DNA from: CAYOEZ01 sp964402955
GTDB lineage: Bacteria; Chloroflexota; DTOL01; DAOUCN01
DNA: 11,056 nt
Assembly: GCA_964402955.1 (NCBI GenBank)
Contig: CAYOEZ010000167.1
Location: 1-11,056 of the forward strand
Direction: 5' to 3'
This document shows positions 5,534-11,056 of this stretch, in pieces (positions within the stretch are counted from its first letter, which is position 1; each line of letters opens with the position of its first letter). Both the position numbers and the translations under genes were made by a program. Below the pieces are notes generated by a model. It saw only the letters and a list, made by a program, of their open reading frames with translations, searched no databases and was not told where the DNA came from.

Positions 5534-6834
5534 CGGATACAGAAAGCACGGCGCCATCTGCGGCCAAGAATACGGCCATCCTATCGCTACTGAAACGGCG
5601 CGACTTCAGAACGCTGTGGCTGGCGCAGGCCGTGTCATGGAGCGGCGACCACTTCACGTACCTGGCCTTGATGATCGTCATCAACAAGGCCACCGGCTCG
5701 GCCGCAGCCATTGCCTTGCTCATGATCGTCATGACCGTGCCCAGCCTGCTCTTTGGCATGCTTGCCGGCGTCCTTGTCGACCGGTGGGACCGCAAACAGG
5801 TGATGGTGGTCTCCGATGTCGCGCGCGGCGTCCTGACGCTGGCCTTGATCTGGGCAGCAACTCCAGAGCACATCTGGATGATCTACCCGCTGGCCTTTGT
5901 TATGGCCAGTGTCGGCGTCTTTTTCGGGCCGGCGCGCGGCGCTGTGATGAAAACGATCCTGGCGCCCGATGAGCTGTTGCCTGCCAATATTTTGATGCAA
6001 GTCACCTTCCGTGTCACGCTCGTCGTGGGGCCGGCTCTGGCCGGCGTGATGATCGGAGTGTTTGGACCAGCGCCGGCGTTCGCCTTTGACGGAATAACGT
6101 TCCTTATGGCGTCAGCGCTGGTCGCCACGATGGTCGTTGCGCGCCTGGTCAGGAGCGACAGCGAGTCACTGTCCGGGCGATCCGCCTTCTGGCATGATTT
6201 TCGCGAGGGACTGGCCTTCATCGGCGCCAGCCCCACGATCAGCGGGTTGCTGCTGGTTATGACGGTTATCTCGCTTGCGACAGGAGCGATCAACGCTTTG
6301 TTTGTCCCGTTCATGATGAACGTGCTCAACGTCGGTGCAACTGCGATCGGGCTGGCAGACTCGGCGCAAGGCGTTGGGCTGATCGGCGGAGCACTGGTAG
6401 CGGCGGCGGTGCAACGGCTGCGACCGAACCTGATCATCGCCGGTGGGCTGATCCTGGCCAGCATCGTCATCATCGCGATTGGCCTGGCGCCCACATTCTA
6501 CGTTGTGCTCGTCCTGATGCTGCTGATCGGGCTTGTCATCGGTCCCATCGAGGCGACCATTCCCGCTTTGATGCAGAAGATTGTCCCGCTCGACAAGATG
6601 GGGCGGGTTGGCGGGACCATGAACACAAGTCAATCCGTCGCCACCCTGGCATCGATGGGTATTGCCGGCGTCCTGGCCGACGCAGTGGGCATCCGCTTGA
6701 TCTTCGTCGTCGCCGGCGCCATCGGCATTCTGGCAGGCATCATCGCCATCTCTGCCATTCGAGAGGAAAGCCCGGCGCAACAGGATGGTGTGCGCGTGCA
6801 GCCATCTCTTCGACCAGTGAAAGATAACGAATGA
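5530..6834 (+). CDS. MFS transporter, second of a coupled pair
   Basis: Integral membrane transporter of 434 aa, predicted with 12 helices, same MFS branch as its neighbour. It opens with the typical LLKRRDFRTLWLAQAVSWSGDH (core at about 20-40). Motif A is at 80-89, with D84-R85-W-D-R88-K89 at exactly the residue positions of the preceding protein, which supports a duplication origin. The GTG start shares GTGA with the upstream stop, a 4-bp overlap that indicates translational coupling; AAGGAAGG about 5 nt upstream of the GTG serves as ribosome-binding site. A second-half motif-A-like region, LDKMGRVGGTMN, occurs near 355. Coupled MFS genes of similar length could act as two independent pumps or as a heteromer; the sequence does not decide. 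Only 15 bp separate it from the SHOCT-like/SpoIIE relic. Confidence 0.87.
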   Translation: MTDTESTAPSAAKNTAILSLLKRRDFRTLWLAQAVSWSGDHFTYLALMIVINKATGSAAAIALLMIVMTVPSLLFGMLAGVLVDRWDRKQVMVVSDVARGVLTLALIWAATPEHIWMIYPLAFVMASVGVFFGPARGAVMKTILAPDELLPANILMQVTFRVTLVVGPALAGVMIGVFGPAPAFAFDGITFLMASALVATMVVARLVRSDSESLSGRSAFWHDFREGLAFIGASPTISGLLLVMTVISLATGAINALFVPFMMNVLNVGATAIGLADSAQGVGLIGGALVAAAVQRLRPNLIIAGGLILASIVIIAIGLAPTFYVVLVLMLLIGLVIGPIEATIPALMQKIVPLDKMGRVGGTMNTSQSVATLASMGIAGVLADAVGIRLIFVVAGAIGILAGIIAISAIREESPAQQDGVRVQPSLRPVKDNE

Positions 6835-6849
6835 CAGCAGGTCAGATAC

Positions 6850-7116
6850 ATGGAGAACTCTCCGCTGATTGCGACACTGACTGATTCTGAGAAGGACGAG
6901 CGACTCGCTGTCCTCTCCATGCTCGAAGGCCGCCAGATCACGGCCGAGCAGGCTGCGCAATTGCTGGACGCCATTCCCTCCTTTTCTCTGGTGACAGCAT
7001 TGCCTCTCTGCTGGGACATGGGCGTGCGCTTGGCCGCAGCGGATCGCTGGCTGTGGTGGAGTCTCAGGTTGCCATCCAGGTTGGCGATCTGCTCGTTCTC
7101 TACACCGACGGTCTGA
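6850..7116 (+). CDS. small ORF: SHOCT-like N-terminus with an out-of-frame tail
   Basis: 88-aa frame whose residues 17-42 are a clear SHOCT-like module (LAVLSMLEGRQITAEQAAQL in its core), closely like the N-termini of the two small proteins downstream. After about residue 42 the sequence becomes Trp/Arg/Leu-rich and matches no domain. In the same DNA the other frame encodes the end of a SpoIIE phosphatase. The tail is therefore probably read in the wrong frame, and the ORF is the broken 5' end of a SHOCT-like gene. The ATG at 6850 lies 15 bp after the second MFS gene, with only a weak AGGT ribosome-binding site. Whether an 88-aa product is made and stable is unknown. Confidence 0.55.
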   Translation: MENSPLIATLTDSEKDERLAVLSMLEGRQITAEQAAQLLDAIPSFSLVTALPLCWDMGVRLAAADRWLWWSLRLPSRLAICSFSTPTV

Positions 7117-7301
7117 CCGAGGCCGTCAACGAGAGCATTAAAGAGTTCGGCGTGCAGCGACTCATCGACGTCGTCCAGACAAACCTGGATTGCTCGCCGG
7201 AAACAATCATCGCGCGGATCATGGCAGCCGTCGCCAGTTTCGTTGGCGCACAACCAGCCTATGACGATGCGACCGTCGTGATTGCACGACGCGTAACGTA
7301 G
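6960..7301 (+). pseudogene. 3' remnant of a PP2C/SpoIIE-type serine phosphatase
   Basis: In the frame of the stop at 7299, translation from 6960 gives IAGRHSLL, then GRALG, then VGDLLVLYTDGLTEAVNE (from 7086), and finally AYDDATVVIARR. These match the last roughly 110 residues of RsbU/SpoIIE phosphatases: an AGHxPPLL-like segment, a G-x-P-L-G-like segment, the metal-binding Asp of YTDG (7101-7112) and the DD near the C-terminus (7263-7268). The N-terminal part of the catalytic domain, with the other metal ligands, is absent. No ATG, GTG or TTG occurs in this frame between its upstream stop at 6888 and 7053. It is offset by one frame from the SHOCT-like segment that abuts it. It is most simply a deletion relic; a frameshifted product could not be catalytic as it lacks half of the domain. 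Confidence 0.7.
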
Positions 7302-7331
7302 CACCCGCTGTGCATTAGTGACTATCGACAA

Positions 7332-7347
7332 CGCAACACCGGTTGCG
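7332..7347 (+). promoter_or_regulatory. 6-bp hairpin touching the ribosome-binding site
   Basis: CGCAAC (7332-7337) and GTTGCG (7342-7347) pair perfectly around ACCG. The last G is also the first base of the GGAGGG ribosome-binding site (7347-7352) for the start at 7357. It could modulate access to the site or simply be chance. Confidence 0.35.
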
Positions 7348-7356
7348 GAGGGACAC

Positions 7357-7746
7357 ATGGACACACTGACCGAAGAACGTATGCAGGTCCTACGCATGAT
7401 TCAAGAAGGCAAGATCACGGCCGAAGAAGGCGCCAGGCTGCTCGCCGCGTTGAAAGTATCGGCGACACGCGCCACGACCGGCCAGGGGGCAGGCAGCGAC
7501 ACCCCTGGCGCCGCCGGCAAATGGTTGCGCGTGCGCGTCACCGATCTGCGTACCGGCCGGCGCAAGGCGGTGATCAACATACCACTGAGCCTGGTGGACG
7601 TTGGTCTCAAACTCGGCGCCCGCTTCGGCACGCGCAACATCGACATGAACGAGATCGTATCTGCCGTCAAAAGCGGCGCGGTCGGCAGGATTGTCGACGT
7701 CGAAGACGACAACGAACAAGAAAAGGTAGAGATCTTCATCGAGTGA
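7357..7746 (+). CDS. SHOCT-like domain protein, 129 aa, paralogue A
   Basis: Small predicted cytosolic protein with two parts. Residues 7-32 form the bihelical SHOCT-like module (VLRMIQEGKITAEEGARLL core at 11-29). A Gly/Ala/Ser/Thr linker (33-54) leads to a conserved C-terminal domain (56-129). That domain has the signature L-R-V-R-V-T-D-x-R-T-G-R (57-68), an N-I-P segment (74-76), an I-V-x-A-V-x-S-G-A-x-G-R-I-V-D segment (100-114) and an acidic end. The ATG at 7357 is chosen because GGAGGG (7347-7352) precedes it and the module starts at once; an in-frame GTG at 7318 has no such site. It is similar across its length to the 125-aa protein at 9124. I do not know a function for the C-terminal domain. 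The location between a phosphatase relic and a binding lipoprotein suggests a regulatory or adaptor role, as inference. Confidence 0.8.
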   Translation: MDTLTEERMQVLRMIQEGKITAEEGARLLAALKVSATRATTGQGAGSDTPGAAGKWLRVRVTDLRTGRRKAVINIPLSLVDVGLKLGARFGTRNIDMNEIVSAVKSGAVGRIVDVEDDNEQEKVEIFIE

Positions 7747-7778
7747 CGTTCGGCCAGAAGCAACATCGGAGGTCGTTT

Positions 7779-9062
7779 GTGCTCGCCAAGACTTCGGCTC
7801 CATTGCGACTGATCTCATCCCTGCTTTGTGCGGTGGTCGTCGCTGGATGCGGCGGACGCGTTGCCGCAAAGCCTTCAACGCTGGAAGCCGTAACAGTGCG
7901 CTTTGCTGTGCGCCAGAGCGCTGCCAACTATTCTGCCCTGGCTGACAAGTTCCACCGCCAGCATCCGAACGTCACGATTCAGATCATCAGCAACATGCAG
8001 GGCACTGCTCTGAAGACGCTCACGGCGCTGGGCGTCGACGCTTTTCGAGATACGGTGGCCGTCCGGCCTGACCCACAGCTTAAGGACGCACTCTTGCCGC
8101 TCGATGAGTGGATCAACGCCGACAAGAACTTTCCCCGCGCCGACATCCTCAGCGGCGCGCTGGCGGCGACGCGCAACGGCGGCGCACAATACGGCATTCC
8201 GGCCGGCCTCAGTCCCATCGTAGCATATTATGACGCGGCGCGCTTCAAGGCCGTTCAGGCTAACCCGCCAGGTGCAGACTGGACTGTGAGCGACTTCCTA
8301 CAGGCAGCCGTGAGCGCCAACCGGCAGCAAGCGAAAGTTGTCGACGACGCTGACTTCGCCTATGGCTTCTGCAGCGTGCCCGTGAGTTCCGACCCTATTA
8401 TCTTCACCTACCTGCTCGGCGGCCAACTGGTCGACCCACAAAACCCGACGGTTCCCATGCTGGACAGCGCGATCAACCAACGAGCGCTCGAATGGTACGC
8501 CGCCTTACGCACTCAATACGCCGTGACGCCCAATCCCGACGAATTTGCGGCGGCTTTTTCCACACGCGGCGTAACTGAGGCAAGCATGCGCAGCAAATGC
8601 GGCCTCTGGTTGGGATCGTATGCCAGCCAGGGCAACCGGCCTGCCGCCATGCGCTGGCAGGGTAAACCAGTTATGTTGCCATTGCCGCGCGGGCAGGCAA
8701 CGCTCGCCGTTGCGTCGATGGACGCCTACTACATACTGCGCCAGTCAACACATCGCAATGAGACGTGGCAATGGCTGGCTTTCCTCCTGAATCATCAGGA
8801 AGCGGCGGGAGCGCAGATCCCCGTGCGCCGGTCGCTCATCGAGTCAGTGGGCTTCGCCAGCCGGGTGCCCGCAGACGCGCTCCGAGTCGCGCGCAATTTG
8901 CCCGACGATGTGCTCGTGCTCGGCAGCAGCACGCAACAAAATGAGCAATCCATCTACACGATCTATCTGGAAGCCGTCGATCTGGTGGTGCGCGACAAGG
9001 CTGGCGCCCACGCCGCACTCGTCGCAGCCCAACGTAAGGCGATGGATCTGTTCAGCCCATAG
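7779..9062 (+). CDS. lipoprotein extracellular solute-binding protein (family 1-like)
   Basis: 427-aa exported substrate-binding protein of the ABC-importer type. The N-terminus has basic residues, a hydrophobic stretch (8-22) and the lipobox VAGC, with the acylated Cys at 24. The mature protein therefore would be anchored to the outer face of the membrane. The mature part follows the sugar-type family-1 pattern: TVRFAV at its start, ALADKFHRQHPNVTIQ, PLDEWIN, YGIPAGLSPIVAYYDAARFK, DWTVSDFLQA, GGQLVDPQNP, and a C-terminal WQWLAFLLNHQEA helix region. The GTG at 7779 is chosen because GGAGG (7768-7772) lies 6 nt upstream and the signal peptide begins there; longer in-frame extensions back to 7521 overlap the previous gene. 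No permease or ATPase gene is in the window. It is flanked on both sides by paralogous SHOCT-like genes. Ligand unknown. Confidence 0.87.
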   Translation: MLAKTSAPLRLISSLLCAVVVAGCGGRVAAKPSTLEAVTVRFAVRQSAANYSALADKFHRQHPNVTIQIISNMQGTALKTLTALGVDAFRDTVAVRPDPQLKDALLPLDEWINADKNFPRADILSGALAATRNGGAQYGIPAGLSPIVAYYDAARFKAVQANPPGADWTVSDFLQAAVSANRQQAKVVDDADFAYGFCSVPVSSDPIIFTYLLGGQLVDPQNPTVPMLDSAINQRALEWYAALRTQYAVTPNPDEFAAAFSTRGVTEASMRSKCGLWLGSYASQGNRPAAMRWQGKPVMLPLPRGQATLAVASMDAYYILRQSTHRNETWQWLAFLLNHQEAAGAQIPVRRSLIESVGFASRVPADALRVARNLPDDVLVLGSSTQQNEQSIYTIYLEAVDLVVRDKAGAHAALVAAQRKAMDLFSP

Positions 9063-9123
9063 CTGGCGTCCTTCGCTGCACAAACGACACAGCGCCGGCC
9101 GCCAAACGATCAAGGAGACAGCA

Positions 9124-9501
9124 ATGGAACAAGAAACGCACCGTGTTCTCGAAATGCTACGCGATGGCAAGATCAGCGCCGAGCAAGCAGCCAAGCTGCT
9201 GGAAGCTCTCGATGCAGCCAGCACAGCGTCGCCCGAGCAGACGGCGACACGCGCCCGCAGCCTGCGCGTCAATGTGACCGACACACGCACCGGGAGAACA
9301 ACCGTCAACTTCAACATCCCCTTTGGTCTGGTCGAAGTGGCAGGCAAGATGGGGCTGAGCCTGGGCATCAAGCGTGCGCCGGAGCTTGCCGACCTCAACT
9401 TCGATGACATCGTTGCCGCCATCAGGAGCGGCGCAGAGGGTAAGATCGTTGACATCGAGGACGACAAAGACCGCCAGCATGTCATCGTCAGGGTAGAATA
9501 A
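9124..9501 (+). CDS. SHOCT-like domain protein, 125 aa, paralogue B
   Basis: Same two-part plan as the protein at 7357. A SHOCT-like module is at 5-29 (VLEMLRDGKISAEQAAKLL core at 8-26). A short Ala/Ser/Thr linker follows, then a C-terminal domain (46-125) with L-R-V-N-V-T-D-T-R-T-G-R at 47-58, F-N-I-P at 63-66 and I-V-A-A-I-R-S-G-A-E-G-K-I-V-D at 96-110. D53, R55, T56, G57 and R58 align with paralogue A, as do S102-G103-A104 and the acidic end. The start is supported by AAGGAG (9113-9117 core), 6-7 nt upstream. The gene begins 61 bp after the binding-protein gene. No signal peptide or membrane helix is present, so it would be on the other side of the membrane from its neighbour's mature product unless a partner links them. 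Function unknown. Confidence 0.8.
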   Translation: MEQETHRVLEMLRDGKISAEQAAKLLEALDAASTASPEQTATRARSLRVNVTDTRTGRTTVNFNIPFGLVEVAGKMGLSLGIKRAPELADLNFDDIVAAIRSGAEGKIVDIEDDKDRQHVIVRVE

Positions 9502-9602
9502 CGATGGCATGCCGGCCAACAATTGATCTTGCATTACGGCGCAGACTATGGTAAGCTTGCGGACAGTAACCGTGGACCACTCTTGTATGTGAGGACAAGG
9601 CT

Positions 9603-10943
9603 ATGACGCCGAAGTGGCTCTATGTCAATCGCGCCGATCTGGCAGTGGAGCACGAGCAACTGCTCGATGAAGGCAAGGATGTCTCTGCTCTTGAAAGCGA
9701 ATTCCAGTTGCTGGCACAGCTTGATCTCGATAACGACCTCAGTTTCCAGCCCCGCGTGAATGCTCTGCTCGATGCAGCCTCCACCCTGCCCGTGCGCTCC
9801 GACTTCCCGTTCGATGAGCCGTCCGACCTGGCGGGCATTCGCCGCGCCCGTCCCGATGGTCAACGCACATTCGGTCGCTCGCTCAGTGACGAAGAACTTG
9901 CTGACCGCGTCCTGGGCGCCTGGTCGGGGCGCTGCGCCGGCTGCCTGCTCGGCAAACCCGTCGAAGGGTGGCGCTCATATATCATGTGGCCGTACCTCAA
10001 CGAGATGGGCCACTTCCCCCTCAGCAACTACTTTCGCTCTGACGTTCCTGACACGCTGTACACGCGATATGGCATTGATCGCAACCGCGCCTATGTTGAT
10101 CGGGTCAGCCATATGCCCGAGGACGACGACACCAACTACACCGTCACGGGACTGGCGGTTATGAAGAAGTACGGGAAGGACTTCCAGCCAAAGGACGTGG
10201 CGCAGTTCTGGCTGGACAATATCCCCATCACGCATTGCTGCACGGCAGAACGCGTCGCCTACAAGAATGTCGTCAACCTGATCCAGCCGCCGGCGTCTGC
10301 TGCTTTCCGTAACCCCTACCGCGAGTGGATCGGCGCACAGATTCGCGCCGACTTCTTCGGCTACGCGGCCCTCGGCAATCCAGAGCTGGCCGCCGAGTTC
10401 GCCTGGCGTGATGCCAGCATCAGCCACATCAAGAACGGCATCTACGGTGAAATGTGGGTGGCAGCGATGCTCGCGGCGGCTCCGTTCGTAAGTGACATGC
10501 GTAAGGTCATAGACATCGGGCTGTCAGAGATTCCCCGTGCCTCGCGCCTGGCCGCCGACATTCGCCAGATCATGGTCTGGCACGATGAAGGCATCGACTA
10601 TGAGGAAGCTATCGCCCGCATTCACAAGCGTTGGAATGAAGACAACCCGCACCATTGGTGCCACACCAACAGCAATGCGCAGATCGTAGCCATGGCCCTG
10701 CTGTGGGGCGAGGGAGACTACGAGAAGTCCATCTGCCGCGCCGTCCAGGCCTGCTTCGACACCGACTGCAACGGCGCCACCGTCGGCTCGATCTTCGGCA
10801 TGATGTACGGCGTCAAGGCACTGCCCGACAAATGGATCGGCCCGCTCAACGACGGGCTGGAGACAGGCCTTGCCGGCTACCACTTCGTCCGTATCTCCGA
10901 AATCGCCAAAGAGGGATTCGAGATCTACAAGCGCATCCGGTAG
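9603..10943 (+). CDS. ADP-ribosylglycohydrolase family protein
   Basis: 446-aa predicted cytosolic hydrolase of the ADP-ribosylglycohydrolase (DraG/ARH-like) fold, which uses a dinuclear metal centre to cleave N- or O-glycosidic bonds to ADP-ribose or related nucleosides. The core starts near residue 96. D101-R-V-L-G-A-W-S-G-R-C-A-G-C-L-L-G-K117/118 is the family's opening GAxxGxxxG stretch. D174-D175-D176-T177 matches the first metal-binding DDT motif, and D386-T387-D388-x-N390-G-A-T-V-G-S is the second (DTDxNxAxxG). All expected acidic ligands are present, so activity is likely. The about 95-residue N-terminal extension is beyond the minimal domain and is unrecognised. The ATG at 9603 follows GAGG (9591-9594) by 8 nt. 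A 101-bp gap separates it from the SHOCT-like gene, so it may have its own promoter, although none is clear. Substrate (protein, DNA or small molecule) is unknown. Confidence 0.9.
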   Translation: MTPKWLYVNRADLAVEHEQLLDEGKDVSALESEFQLLAQLDLDNDLSFQPRVNALLDAASTLPVRSDFPFDEPSDLAGIRRARPDGQRTFGRSLSDEELADRVLGAWSGRCAGCLLGKPVEGWRSYIMWPYLNEMGHFPLSNYFRSDVPDTLYTRYGIDRNRAYVDRVSHMPEDDDTNYTVTGLAVMKKYGKDFQPKDVAQFWLDNIPITHCCTAERVAYKNVVNLIQPPASAAFRNPYREWIGAQIRADFFGYAALGNPELAAEFAWRDASISHIKNGIYGEMWVAAMLAAAPFVSDMRKVIDIGLSEIPRASRLAADIRQIMVWHDEGIDYEEAIARIHKRWNEDNPHHWCHTNSNAQIVAMALLWGEGDYEKSICRAVQACFDTDCNGATVGSIFGMMYGVKALPDKWIGPLNDGLETGLAGYHFVRISEIAKEGFEIYKRIR

Positions 10944-10969
10944 AGAGTACCGAGTGTGCAGTATACAAG

Positions 10970-10989
10970 GGCGGGTTTCCATACCCGCC
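10970..10989 (+). terminator. short GC-rich hairpin after the last gene
   Basis: GGCGGGT (10970-10976) and ACCCGCC (10983-10989) pair perfectly around a 6-nt loop, 26 bases after the stop. No T tract follows, so it is a terminator-like structure of uncertain strength. Confidence 0.45.
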
Positions 10990-11056
10990 GTGTGAGCATC
11001 AAGTAGATGTTCTAAGTCGTGTCAATAGTCAGAACCTTAAGATGTGTATACTTATC

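Noticed and set aside
6850..7301. Simple single-base sequencing error splitting an intact phosphatase gene
   Set aside because: Restoring the frame would still leave a SHOCT-like module fused to only the last third of the phosphatase domain. The gene is truncated whatever the frame.
7318..7356. GTG at 7318 as start of the 129-aa protein
   Set aside because: There is no site upstream of it, while the ATG at 7357 has GGAGGG and matches the start position of the 125-aa paralogue.
7521..7778. Long N-terminal extension of the solute-binding protein
   Set aside because: It overlaps the preceding SHOCT-like gene in another frame and is Arg/Gln-rich. A signal peptide with lipobox begins at the GTG at 7779, behind a good GGAGG.
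11024..11052. TATACT (11047-11052) as a promoter -10 for a gene beyond the right edge
   Set aside because: No acceptable -35 hexamer at 16-18 bp, and the downstream sequence is outside the window.

Overview
The window is a G+C-rich, gene-dense bacterial segment in which every gene I can support is on the + strand. The combination of a DUF2089 zinc-ribbon/HTH protein, a DUF4097 'toastrack' protein, several SHOCT-like small proteins and a long-form ADP-ribosylglycohydrolase fits Chloroflexota (Anaerolineae/Caldilineae-like). This is an inference from gene content only; no rRNA or marker gene is present.

Layout. Bases 1-923 are the 3' part of a dTDP-glucose 4,6-dehydratase gene (rfbB/rmlB type), cut by the left edge. 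Bases 924-1482 hold no gene I can support. They do hold three consecutive inverted repeats (1195-1324) with a possible pseudoknot and a competing alternative pairing. Near the right end is a strong sigma70-type promoter (TTGACA, 17 bp spacer, TATGCT) with direct repeats just upstream. This promoter opens a co-directional run from 1483 to 10943: DUF2089 regulator, tandem GNAT acetyltransferase, a 16-bp palindrome, DUF4097 protein, two translationally coupled MFS transporters, a chimeric SHOCT-like/SpoIIE-phosphatase relic, a 129-aa SHOCT-like protein, a lipoprotein solute-binding protein, a 125-aa paralogue of the 129-aa protein, and an ADP-ribosylglycohydrolase-family enzyme. Gaps are short (from a 4-bp overlap to 153 bp). 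The last 113 bases hold a small GC hairpin and nothing else I can support.

How the genes may work together. The most striking feature is one short bihelical SHOCT-like module (pattern roughly L-x-M-[LI]-x-x-G-x-[IL]-[TS]-A-E-[EQ]-A-A-x-L-L-x-A-L) in five separate reading frames. It sits at the C-terminus of the DUF2089 and DUF4097 proteins and at the N-terminus of the SpoIIE chimera and the two small proteins. In Firmicutes a similar module occurs at the N-terminus of YvlB/LiaX-type DUF4097 proteins in envelope-stress loci. I infer that the cluster is a self-regulated stress or efflux module: a DUF2089 transcription factor, a toastrack protein, an MFS pair, and small SHOCT-like partners around an orphan binding lipoprotein. 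None of this is demonstrated by sequence alone. The phosphatase relic suggests that the cluster has been remodelled by deletion.
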